From: JABIAL01 sp964645825
GTDB lineage: Bacteria; Patescibacteriota; Patescibacteriia; UBA1558; GWA2-36-10
Assembly (NCBI GenBank): GCA_964645825.1
Contig: CAZXZY010000021.1
Coordinates: 1-13,295, forward strand
Length of the DNA: 13,295 bases
Direction of reading: 5' to 3'
A program made the position numbers and the translations under genes. Below the pieces are notes generated by a model that worked only from the letters and a program-made list of their open reading frames with translations, did no database searches and had not been told where the DNA came from. Positions 6,192-13,252 of this stretch are shown here, one piece after another; the stretch's first letter is position 1, and every line of letters starts with the position of its first letter.

Positions 6192-7943
6192 ATGAAAAAG
6201 TTTGTCAGTTTTTTATTATTAGTTAGCTTCACTGTCATGCCATTTTCTTTAGTGGCTGATAATAGTGCGACTATTACTTATTTACAAAATCAAACTCAAA
6301 ATTCTTGGGTCACTCAAGCACTGGCTGCAGCAAATATTGATGATCTAGATATTTCTTATATTGATGCTAATGAAACTGCCTTGATGCAAGCTAGTAAGTA
6401 TTTGCTAGCGTTTGCCGCTATGGATAGTTCGGATGCAGATACAGTTAATGCCTTAATTGATACTGTTAATAGTTATTTTAATAATAATCAATTAGGTGAA
6501 ATTACTCAGTTGAATGATGATTTTTGGGGCTTACTAGCCTTGAGTTCAGTAAGTAGTACTGATAATATAGAAGCAATTAAAAATTTTATTATAACTAATC
6601 AAAATGCCGATGGAGGTTGGAGTTGGTCTACAGAAGGAGATTCTGATACAAATGATACAGCAGCAGCTATAATGGCCTTGTTAGAAGCAAATGTAGCCGT
6701 TAGTGATGCCGTGATAGTGGATGCCCTGAACTATCTACAAGCTCATCAAAATGCCGATGGTGGCATTGGCTATAGTACTGATAGTGAGTCTGACGGTGCT
6801 TCAACTGCTTGGGTAATAACAGCTTTAAATAAAGCCGAAATTAATCCTGGTGATTGGAATATAGACGGCAACACACCAAATTTATTTTTAGAAAGTTTAT
6901 TGCAAGAAGATGGTAGTTATTTATGGATGCCTAGTGATGAACAAGGCTCAGCTTTTGTCACACCATATGCTTTGCAGGCTTTACTAGGCTCAACTTATCC
7001 GGTAAATCATATCAATCTTGAAAATAATGAAACACCATTTGGTAAGAGTATTCGCATTGAAGGATTAGAAAATACTATTTGTTTAGCTGACAACTTAGAA
7101 GCAGGTACTGTATTAGATTTATTAGTAGTAGCAGCAGCAGTATGCAATTTTGAATACCTAGTAGAGGAGACAGCCTATGGTCCTTATGTAGCTAGTATTG
7201 GTGGTATTGATGCCGAGGGCATGTCTGGTTGGCAATATTGGGTCAATTGGGAGGGAGGAGCGGTGTCAGTAGATACTTATCAGCTAGTTGATGGTGACCA
7301 AGTTTTATGGGGCTATGGTGGTTGGCCAACATATGCCGTAAAAGTAGAGGCTAATTTACAAAATGAAAACGACGTCTTGATTCAAGCGCAATATTTTAAT
7401 GAAACTTGGCAAAATCTAACCGAGACAGAAGTGTTAGTTGGCTCAGAAACATATACTACAGATGCTAATGGTCAAGTGACAGTAACTTTAAATGAAGATG
7501 GTGTTTATCCAATATTTGTTGAGCAGGCTGCTCAATATGTGCGTAGTAACAAAGAATATATCACTATTGGTAATGGCATTAGTCAAACTGTAGATTTAAC
7601 AGTCAATGTAAATAATGATAACGGCGGAGGTGATGATCAGGTTTCATTTTCTGTTAGTCAATCAAGTATTGATTTTGGTGATTTAGAGCCAGGTCAAATT
7701 GCAGAAAATATTTTGCAAGTGACCAACACTGGCCAAGTTGGGATATATATGGAAGCAAGTATCTTAGGCGATGATGTTTTGACTAATTATACAACACTAG
7801 AACAAGTTGCCTGGCCAGATTTTAATCAAAATTTATCAAGTGGTGCTTCTGAATCAATTAATGTACGTTTAAGTTTACCTGGAAACTTAGCTGGTTCTGG
7901 TGTCAAAAATGGACAGTTAATATTTTGGGCTACTGCTAACTAA
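6192..7943 (+). CDS. Secreted transcobalamin-like B12-binding protein (alpha/alpha barrel repeats plus DUF4430)
   Basis: A 583-residue exported protein. Residues 1-22 form a signal peptide (KK, a hydrophobic core, likely cleavage after SLVA). Residues 30-270 are helical repeats of the prenyltransferase/squalene-cyclase barrel type, with QNADGG twice (137-142 and 186-191). Residues 285-378 match DUF4430, the transcobalamin C-terminal-like domain, including GPYVASIGG, GWQYWVNW and LVDGDQVLWGYGGW. Barrel plus DUF4430 is the architecture of transcobalamin and intrinsic factor. An Ig-like, carboxypeptidase-regulatory-like domain (380-460), a Gly/Asp linker, and a second beta domain (483-582, SIDFGDLEPGQ) follow. 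Cys297 and Cys318 could form a disulfide in the DUF4430 part. There is no membrane anchor or sorting signal. The upstream B12 riboswitch strongly supports cobalamin capture, but binding is inferred. The start is chosen by the signal peptide; only a weak ribosome site is visible. Confidence 0.87.
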   Translation: MKKFVSFLLLVSFTVMPFSLVADNSATITYLQNQTQNSWVTQALAAANIDDLDISYIDANETALMQASKYLLAFAAMDSSDADTVNALIDTVNSYFNNNQLGEITQLNDDFWGLLALSSVSSTDNIEAIKNFIITNQNADGGWSWSTEGDSDTNDTAAAIMALLEANVAVSDAVIVDALNYLQAHQNADGGIGYSTDSESDGASTAWVITALNKAEINPGDWNIDGNTPNLFLESLLQEDGSYLWMPSDEQGSAFVTPYALQALLGSTYPVNHINLENNETPFGKSIRIEGLENTICLADNLEAGTVLDLLVVAAAVCNFEYLVEETAYGPYVASIGGIDAEGMSGWQYWVNWEGGAVSVDTYQLVDGDQVLWGYGGWPTYAVKVEANLQNENDVLIQAQYFNETWQNLTETEVLVGSETYTTDANGQVTVTLNEDGVYPIFVEQAAQYVRSNKEYITIGNGISQTVDLTVNVNNDNGGGDDQVSFSVSQSSIDFGDLEPGQIAENILQVTNTGQVGIYMEASILGDDVLTNYTTLEQVAWPDFNQNLSSGASESINVRLSLPGNLAGSGVKNGQLIFWATAN

Positions 7944-7946
7944 TAT

Positions 7947-8519
7947 ATGAAGTTTTTATTTTCAATTTTATTTATACTATTTCTTTTTCCATTCAGTGCA
8001 CAAGCTGTCGGTATTGCCATTGACCCAGCCTCTTTAGATGTGGTTTATCAAGATCAGCAAATTTTAGATTTAAAAATAAATAACATCTCTCAAGAACCAA
8101 TTTCAGTGACAGTAATAGCAGACGATTTAGTAGAATATATAAATATACGGCCAGCTGAATTTACTTTATTGCCAGAAGAAATCATGCTGGTAAATCTTGA
8201 TTTAGATTTTACAGACCAGCCATCTGGTATTAGAAAAACAGATATCTCTATTATTAGCAAAGCTCTAGATAAACAAAGTTTTAATGCTGCTTCAGGCATC
8301 AAAATACCCTTAACTGTAGCCATTGTTTCTTCTGCTTGGCAGTGGAATGCTGCTTCTATATTTTTAGCAATATTTGCTAGTTTAATATTTTTAGCTTTAT
8401 TGATTCAAGCTATGTTTATTTTATGGCGTCCTCGCAAGAAACATTCGTTTTTATCTTTAGATTTTGCCTTACATCATAAAAAAGGCAATAAGCTTATCAA
8501 AAAAATCTTCAAAAAATAA
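7947..8519 (+). CDS. Signal-peptide-bearing, C-terminally anchored Ig-like protein
   Basis: A 190-residue protein starting three bases after the preceding stop, so it should share the B12-controlled message. Residues 1-20 are a signal peptide ending SAQA. Residues 22-127 are a beta-sandwich-like extracellular domain: IDPASLDVV, then alternating strands such as QILDLKINNISQEPISVTVIADD and the late loop LLPEEIMLVNLDLDF, reminiscent of MSP/DUF916-type domains. Residues 134-160 are one transmembrane helix, followed by a Lys/Arg/His-rich cytoplasmic tail of 30 residues. The pattern resembles the C-terminal domain of its upstream neighbour (SIDFGDLEPGQ). Because that neighbour lacks an anchor, this protein may hold it at the membrane; that is inference. 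It has no transporter features. Confidence 0.8.
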   Translation: MKFLFSILFILFLFPFSAQAVGIAIDPASLDVVYQDQQILDLKINNISQEPISVTVIADDLVEYINIRPAEFTLLPEEIMLVNLDLDFTDQPSGIRKTDISIISKALDKQSFNAASGIKIPLTVAIVSSAWQWNAASIFLAIFASLIFLALLIQAMFILWRPRKKHSFLSLDFALHHKKGNKLIKKIFKK

Positions 8520-8520
8520 A

Positions 8521-8549
8521 TTGTCGCACTACTTGCTTTTTGCTATAAT
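8521..8549 (+). promoter_or_regulatory. Extended -10 promoter for the small membrane protein and prfB
   Basis: TGCTATAAT (8541-8549) is a perfect -10 box with the TGn extension. TTGTCG (8521-8526), 17 bases upstream of the hexamer, is a partial -35. Transcription would start near 8556, 24 bases before the ATG. It separates the following genes from the B12-controlled unit. Confidence 0.7.
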
Positions 8550-8579
8550 AAAGTTAAGTTAAATCTTAATCTTGTTTTT

Positions 8580-8921
8580 ATGGATAATAATGAGGTGAAG
8601 CAATTATTATTGGAGAATAAAGCTTCTTTGGAGAGAATAGATAAGGTAGTGGCGAAAATACAAAAGAGAATGATTTGGAGTGCTGTTGGCGGTGCTTTGA
8701 AGATTATTCTGATTGTTGGGCCGCTTATCGTTGGTGTTATTTATTTGTCTCCCATGTTGAAAGAATCCATGGGTGGCATTCAGTCAGCTTTAGAGATTTT
8801 AAATCCCACTAGTGGTTTAGATCTAACAAGTATGAATGGAGGAGTAGATGCTTCAAATATTGATTTAAAAGAAGTGTGTAGTCCAAATGTACAGCAGATG
8901 ATCGATCAATTCTGTAAATAA
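8580..8921 (+). CDS. Small single-pass membrane protein, function unknown
   Basis: A 113-residue protein I do not recognise. The N-terminal 30 residues form a charged, probably coiled-coil helix (LLLENKASLERIDKVVAKIQKR). A hydrophobic helix follows (about 32-58), then a Gly/Ser/Asn-rich tail with two cysteines near the end (Cys100 and Cys112). The basic residues before the helix suggest that the N-terminus is cytoplasmic and the tail outside, where a disulfide could form. The own promoter lies just upstream and prfB begins four bases after the stop, so the two are probably co-transcribed. Spacing and codon use look like those of a real gene. Confidence 0.75.
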   Translation: MDNNEVKQLLLENKASLERIDKVVAKIQKRMIWSAVGGALKIILIVGPLIVGVIYLSPMLKESMGGIQSALEILNPTSGLDLTSMNGGVDASNIDLKEVCSPNVQQMIDQFCK

Positions 8922-8925
8922 TTTT

Positions 8926-10008
8926 GTGGAAGAACTAAAAAATAAAATTAAAGAATTGACTGTCAAAATCAATCAAGCTATCAAGGCAGTCAAGTTAGAA
9001 GAAAAACAGGGGCAGTTACATCAACTAAAAGAATTGATGTCAGCTCCTGATTTTTGGAATAATCAAAGTCAAGCTAAACAAGTTTCTACACAGTATAGTG
9101 TATTGGAAACCACTATTGCTAATTGGCAAGGTTTAGAAAAAAAGATTAGTGATTTGGAATCTTTAATCAATGATCAGCAAGCAGAGGATTTATTGAGTGA
9201 AATTTCAAATCAATTATTAGAAATAGAAAAACAATATCAATTATTATCTATTGAGTTGTTTTTGACTGGTAAATATGATTCACAATCAGCTATTGTCACT
9301 ATCAATGCTGGAGCAGGCGGTGATGATGCTCAGGATTGGGCAATGATGCTAGAAAGAATGTACCTACGTTTTGTAGAAGATAGCAATTGGCAGGCTACAG
9401 TCTTGTCTCGTTCTCAAGGCAGTGAGGCTGGCATCAAGAGCGTTACTTTCAAAATTGAAGGTGTTCATGTTTATGGTTATCTCAAAACTGAAGCGGGAGT
9501 ACACAGATTAGTTCGTTTATCTCCGTTTGATGCTGATCATGCTCGCCACACTTCTTTTGCTATGGTGGAAGTTTTGCCAGAGTTACAAGAAGTTGAAGTT
9601 GATATCAAAGAAGAAGATTTAAGAGTAGACACTTACAGAGCCTCCGGACATGGTGGACAATCAGTAAATACTACTGATTCGGCTGTGCGTATTACGCATC
9701 TACCGACTAATCTGACAGCTAGTTGCCAAAATGAGAGGTCACAATTACAAAATAAAAATCAAGCATTATTACATTTACAAAGTAAGGTGCAGAGATATTA
9801 TGAAGCAGAAAAAGAAGATGAAAGGCAGCTATTACGTGGAGAATATACATCTGCTGCTTGGGGCAATCAAATCCGTTCCTATGTTTTGCATCCATACAAG
9901 TTAGTCAAAGATCACCGGACAAAATTTGAAGTAAATGACCCAAATAAAGTTTTAGATGGAGACTTAATGCCGTTTATCAAGGCCAGATTAGAGCAGTTAG
10001 TAGTTTAA
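8926..10008 (+). CDS. prfB: Peptide chain release factor 2 (RF2)
   Basis: RF2 recognises UGA and UAA stop codons and triggers peptide release. The 360 residues cover the whole family. The RF2-specific anticodon-like tripeptide SPF is at 199-201, within VHRLVRLSPFDADHARHTSF, and the catalytic GGQ is at 243-245, within RASGHGGQSVN. The N-terminal coiled-coil domain is complete. The start is a GTG four bases after the preceding stop; it aligns well with the N-terminus of known RF2 proteins. The frame is open throughout: there is no in-frame UGA near codon 25, so the autoregulatory +1 frameshift of many prfB genes is absent. Its presence agrees with UGA being a stop codon here, although no gene in this window uses it. 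Confidence 0.97.
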   Translation: MEELKNKIKELTVKINQAIKAVKLEEKQGQLHQLKELMSAPDFWNNQSQAKQVSTQYSVLETTIANWQGLEKKISDLESLINDQQAEDLLSEISNQLLEIEKQYQLLSIELFLTGKYDSQSAIVTINAGAGGDDAQDWAMMLERMYLRFVEDSNWQATVLSRSQGSEAGIKSVTFKIEGVHVYGYLKTEAGVHRLVRLSPFDADHARHTSFAMVEVLPELQEVEVDIKEEDLRVDTYRASGHGGQSVNTTDSAVRITHLPTNLTASCQNERSQLQNKNQALLHLQSKVQRYYEAEKEDERQLLRGEYTSAAWGNQIRSYVLHPYKLVKDHRTKFEVNDPNKVLDGDLMPFIKARLEQLVV

Positions 10009-10030
10009 TTTTTTAGATTAAGGCATTTCA

Positions 10031-10039
10031 TGGTATAAT
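10031..10039 (+). promoter_or_regulatory. Extended -10 promoter giving a probable leaderless mRNA
   Basis: TGGTATAAT contains a perfect -10 hexamer (10034-10039) with the TGn extension and no good -35 box. The ATG of the next gene starts seven bases after the hexamer, which is the usual distance to the transcription start, so the message would begin at or next to its start codon. Confidence 0.68.
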
Positions 10040-10045
10040 ATAAAC

Positions 10046-11521
10046 ATGTTTGAACATCTAGTTTCACAACATCATGTTTTAGGTAAGCCCAAAAAAAAGA
10101 GGGTTCGTTTTTATGGCTCTCTTTTGTTATTAGCGGGTTTTATTTTGTTATCAGCATCTAACATTGGCCAAGGTCCACAATCAGCAGCTTTAGGTGAGCG
10201 AGATGTTATTAAGGGAGTACAAGTGGATGTTTATAATCAAGCGGCCAAAGGGACTAATCAATTAACAGATCAAACACCGCGGGCAATGGTCTTTGATTTT
10301 ATTATAAAAACTAATAAAAAGCAGATAAGCTTAGATGCTTTAGGCATCACAGTCAATGGTTTGGAGGATTTAGATTTATTAGGAGATATAAATTTGTATC
10401 ACGGTGATACACAATTAGGACAGGTCAGTAAAATTGTTGATAATCAATTATATTTTGAGATAAATAATTATAATTTAAATCAAGGTAAAAATAATTTTTA
10501 TTTAAGTTGGGACAATATAAATAATGAATTATTAGAAAAAACTATTGAGTTTGCCATTGTTGAAGCTACGGATATTTTTGTTTCTTACCAAAATATTTTC
10601 TTTATGCCAGATGGAGAATTCCCTATTAGTAGTAAAAAACTAAATATTATTGATACTGGCGAACTATCTAGTTATAATAATCTTGTAAATAATAAATTTT
10701 TAGCAGTGGCTAATCAAAACCAGAAATTAGCAGACTTTTCTTTGGCCACTATGGGTGAATCTATAAAGTTAGAAGAAATTTCTATAGCCATAGAAGATGC
10801 TTTAGATGCAGAAGGTAGTTTTAATTTACTTAATAATAAAAAAGTTATAGCACAAAGTTACATTAAAAATAATAACTTAAGTTTTAAATTGATTGAACCA
10901 GTTATAGTTAAAAATAACTCAGATTTGTCTTTACAGTTGCAAGCTAGGCTACCAATTGGTGAATACAAATTTTCTTTAGTCAACGCCCAGGGAAAGGGTT
11001 TTGTTTCTGGGGGCACAATTGTTTTAGATAATAATTTAGCCTTAAGTGAAGTTGTATTTTTACCAAGTTTAGCTCAATTTACTTCTCAGTCAAGCATTAC
11101 TAAGTTGGGAGATAGCTGGAATGCATTATCTACAATCAATGTCGCAAATTTAGGCTTAGCAGCTATAAATATTCATAAGCTTAGTTGGTCCGTAGAAGAA
11201 TTTGGTGTTGATGTGCAAAATTTAGAATTGTGGATAAATGACCAACTTTATGATGCAGATCTAAATATTGATGATAATAAAGTGACAGCAACTTTTTGGC
11301 AAGAGCCGTTGTTACTCGGTGATGCTGATTTAGATATCGTATTATTAGCCAAGACGAAGATTTTGTCAGAAGATAGTCGCTTGCAAATAAATTTATTGAC
11401 TGACAAAGAAACCATGTTAGAAGAAAATAGTGATAATAATTTATTATGGTCAATTAATGATCAAATGTATAATAGCTATTTATTACCTAATTTGCCATTA
11501 GCACCAGTGATCTTAGAATAA
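10046..11521 (+). CDS. Membrane-anchored extracellular protein with three internal beta-rich repeats, function unknown
   Basis: A 491-residue protein I cannot assign to a named family. A basic N-terminal segment (GKPKKKRVRFYG, 13-24) precedes one hydrophobic helix (about 25-40) that ends in SASNIGQG, so it is either an uncleaved anchor or a signal peptide. The rest is predicted extracellular and rich in Asn, Asp and Leu. Three units of about 90 residues can be aligned by eye at roughly 80-177, 229-316 and 361-452. Each begins with a strand, then ISLDALGITV, IKLEEISIAI or INIHKLSWSV, a middle strand of the type INLYHGD, FNLLNNK or LELWIND, and then FEINNY, FKLIEP or ATFWQEP. This suggests repeated beta-sandwich domains, perhaps an adhesin or S-layer component. 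It has its own promoter and is closed by a strong terminator. Confidence 0.8.
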   Translation: MFEHLVSQHHVLGKPKKKRVRFYGSLLLLAGFILLSASNIGQGPQSAALGERDVIKGVQVDVYNQAAKGTNQLTDQTPRAMVFDFIIKTNKKQISLDALGITVNGLEDLDLLGDINLYHGDTQLGQVSKIVDNQLYFEINNYNLNQGKNNFYLSWDNINNELLEKTIEFAIVEATDIFVSYQNIFFMPDGEFPISSKKLNIIDTGELSSYNNLVNNKFLAVANQNQKLADFSLATMGESIKLEEISIAIEDALDAEGSFNLLNNKKVIAQSYIKNNNLSFKLIEPVIVKNNSDLSLQLQARLPIGEYKFSLVNAQGKGFVSGGTIVLDNNLALSEVVFLPSLAQFTSQSSITKLGDSWNALSTINVANLGLAAINIHKLSWSVEEFGVDVQNLELWINDQLYDADLNIDDNKVTATFWQEPLLLGDADLDIVLLAKTKILSEDSRLQINLLTDKETMLEENSDNNLLWSINDQMYNSYLLPNLPLAPVILE

Positions 11522-11544
11522 GATTGACAGTATTTTAATATTAG

Positions 11545-11580
11545 ACTACTCTTGTGATAAATTAGAGTAGTTCTTTTTTT
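11545..11580 (+). terminator. Intrinsic terminator after the repeat protein gene
   Basis: A perfect 8-base stem, ACTACTCT (11545-11552) with AGAGTAGT (11564-11571), has an 11-base loop and is followed by TCTTTTTTT. It begins 24 bases after the stop codon, so it ends the single-gene transcript from the promoter at 10031. Confidence 0.85.
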
Positions 11581-11596
11581 AAAAAAGGAGGGCATC

Positions 11597-11827
11597 ATGC
11601 TACATTGGCGAAGAGCACTAAGGGTTTTGCCGCCACCAGAGGAGCCTAAAAAACGTGAAAATGCAATTAAAATAATTGCCGAATCATTTTTTAAGCTGTT
11701 AATAAAGGACGGTTTTAAGCCCAAAGAAATTATGCAGTTCATTAATTTTTTAATGGATGCATTAATTGAAAATGGCCGTGAAGAAACCGACTCTAAAAAT
11801 GACGACAAGGAGTCGAACACCGAATAG
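11597..11827 (+). CDS. Small helical protein, function unknown
   Basis: A 76-residue protein, unrecognised. It has the strongest Shine-Dalgarno sequence in the window: AAGGAGG (11585-11591), five bases before the ATG, which fixes the start. Residues 1-20 are basic with PPPEEPKKRE. Residues 21-60 look like two amphipathic helices joined at GFKPKEI (AIKIIAESFFKLLI, then MQFINFLMDALIENG). The tail is very acidic and polar (REETDSKNDDKESNTE). There is no membrane segment or signal peptide, so it should be cytoplasmic. It is bracketed by terminators on both sides and is therefore transcribed alone. Possible promoter elements upstream are TTGACA at 11524-11529 and TGTGATAAA at 11553-11561, at unusual spacing. 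It is the only gene here ending in TAG. A small protein-interaction or regulatory role is possible but unproven. Confidence 0.75.
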   Translation: MLHWRRALRVLPPPEEPKKRENAIKIIAESFFKLLIKDGFKPKEIMQFINFLMDALIENGREETDSKNDDKESNTE

Positions 11828-11828
11828 C

Positions 11829-11863
11829 AACCGTTTATTGTATTTACTTTAGGCGGTTTTTTT
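11829..11863 (+). terminator. Intrinsic terminator after the small helical protein
   Basis: AACCG (11829-11833) pairs with CGGTT (11854-11858) over a 20-base loop, leading into a run of seven T residues (11857-11863). The stem is short, so efficiency is uncertain, but the position directly after the TAG stop and before the next promoter fits. Confidence 0.6.
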
Positions 11864-11865
11864 AT

Positions 11866-11894
11866 TTGACTTATTTTGATATTTTAGCTTAAAT
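11866..11894 (+). promoter_or_regulatory. Promoter for comEC
   Basis: TTGACT (11866-11871, five of six to consensus), a 17-base spacer, then TTAAAT (11889-11894, four of six). It follows directly on the terminator T-run and would start transcription near 11901, about 20 bases before the comEC ATG. Confidence 0.55.
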
Positions 11895-11920
11895 AGAGAC
11901 AAATCATTAAAGCGATTTTG

Positions 11921-13252
11921 ATGGGCAAAAGCAAGTTATTTGTTACAGGCAGCCTTCTTTTTTTGTTGGTCAGTTTTATTTTGGCACTGTATCAGCCGTC
12001 TTTATTCAGTGATCAAGAATTAAATCAAATTAATTTTGCATTTGATCAATTTTATGATTGGCAAGGACAGATTTTAAATAAAGACAAAAAATTAACTGGC
12101 TGGCAATATATTATTCAGCCGAAAGGTTTAGAAAACTACACAGGAGAAATTTTAGTTCACACTCCATTATATCCGGAATATAATTACGGAGATGTTTTGC
12201 AGATTGGCTGTAAACTTAGACAACCAGAAGTTATTATCAATGAAAATGGTCAAAAGTTTTTTTATGATCAGTATTTAGCAAAAGATGATATTTATGCTAC
12301 TTGTTATCGTCCACGCGTAAAGTGGCTGGCACAAGAAAAAAATTGGCAGCATATATTTTTAAATGCTAAACAATACTTTTGGCAAAACTTAAATAATTAT
12401 TTACGTGAACCAGCTTCTGCATTAGCCAAGGCGATGTTGCTAGCTGCTCGTCGAGAAATGCCATCTGATCTACGTGACATGTTTTCTCGCACTGGGCTGA
12501 GTCATGTAGTAGCTATTTCAGGATTACACATCGCGATTATCGTTTATATATTACAGTCATTTTTATATTTATTAGGCTTGTCACGCCAGCAAGTATTCTT
12601 TGGTATTGTTATTATCTTGTTAAGCTATCTTTTTTTATTAGGCTTTCCATCTTCAGCTGTGCGAGCCAGCTTGATGGTTGGTTTTGTCATGCTTGGTCCA
12701 TTTTTAGGCCGTCCAACAACCTCTATAAATAGTTTATTACTGGCAGCTATTATTTTAGTTAGTTTTAATCCACTAGTGATTGTTTATGATATTGGATTTC
12801 AATTATCTTTTTTGGCTGTACTAGGATTGTTGTGGTACGTCAATTGGTGGCAGAGGATTTTAAAATTTATTCCCAATGTTTTTAAAATACGGGAAATGAT
12901 TTCCGTTACTCTAGCTGCTCAGATGTTTACTTGGCCATTGATAGTTTATTATTTTCATATTTTATCTATTATTTCACCAATAGCTAATATTTTTATTCTG
13001 CCTTTATTGCCGGCGGTTTTGATTTTAAGTTTATTGTTATCTTTGTTTGGCTTTATTCCATTTTTGGCTCAAGTCATTGCTTGGCCATTATTTATTTTAT
13101 TAAAAATCATTGTTGTCACTACAACGCATCTTGCACAAATTCCTTTTGGTTTTGTAAAATTAGAAAATTTTTCTTTAGTTTATTTATTAGCAACTTTATT
13201 ATTTATGTTTATATTAAGCTTTATTCTAAGACCCTATGCAAAAAATAATTAA
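11921..13252 (+). CDS. comEC: ComEC/Rec2-type DNA uptake channel, membrane part only
   Basis: ComEC is the inner-membrane channel that carries single-stranded DNA into naturally competent cells. Here are an N-terminal membrane helix (about 5-24), an extracellular DUF4131/OB-like domain (about 45-135, with Cys97 and Cys128 placed to form the known disulfide), and the competence domain with many membrane helices (from about 195). Signatures are HVVAISGLHIAI, GFPSSAVRASLMVG and DIGFQLSFLAVLGLL. At 443 residues it is much shorter than the 700-800 usual for full-length members: the C-terminal metallo-beta-lactamase-like nuclease domain is absent. The end is clean, without signs of a frameshift, and another frame starts 16 bases before the stop, so the domain is probably encoded separately. 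I chose the ATG at 11921; a TTG just before it is less likely. Confidence 0.92.
   Translation: MGKSKLFVTGSLLFLLVSFILALYQPSLFSDQELNQINFAFDQFYDWQGQILNKDKKLTGWQYIIQPKGLENYTGEILVHTPLYPEYNYGDVLQIGCKLRQPEVIINENGQKFFYDQYLAKDDIYATCYRPRVKWLAQEKNWQHIFLNAKQYFWQNLNNYLREPASALAKAMLLAARREMPSDLRDMFSRTGLSHVVAISGLHIAIIVYILQSFLYLLGLSRQQVFFGIVIILLSYLFLLGFPSSAVRASLMVGFVMLGPFLGRPTTSINSLLLAAIILVSFNPLVIVYDIGFQLSFLAVLGLLWYVNWWQRILKFIPNVFKIREMISVTLAAQMFTWPLIVYYFHILSIISPIANIFILPLLPAVLILSLLLSLFGFIPFLAQVIAWPLFILLKIIVVTTTHLAQIPFGFVKLENFSLVYLLATLLFMFILSFILRPYAKNN

Noticed and set aside
8990..9010. Programmed +1 frameshift site in prfB
   Set aside because: The region aligned with the usual frameshift site is in frame and contains no TGA.
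11524..11552. TTGACA at 11524 as the -35 of a normal promoter for the small gene
   Set aside because: At 16-18 bases spacing no acceptable -10 box is present (TACTCT at 17), and the start would fall within the terminator hairpin.
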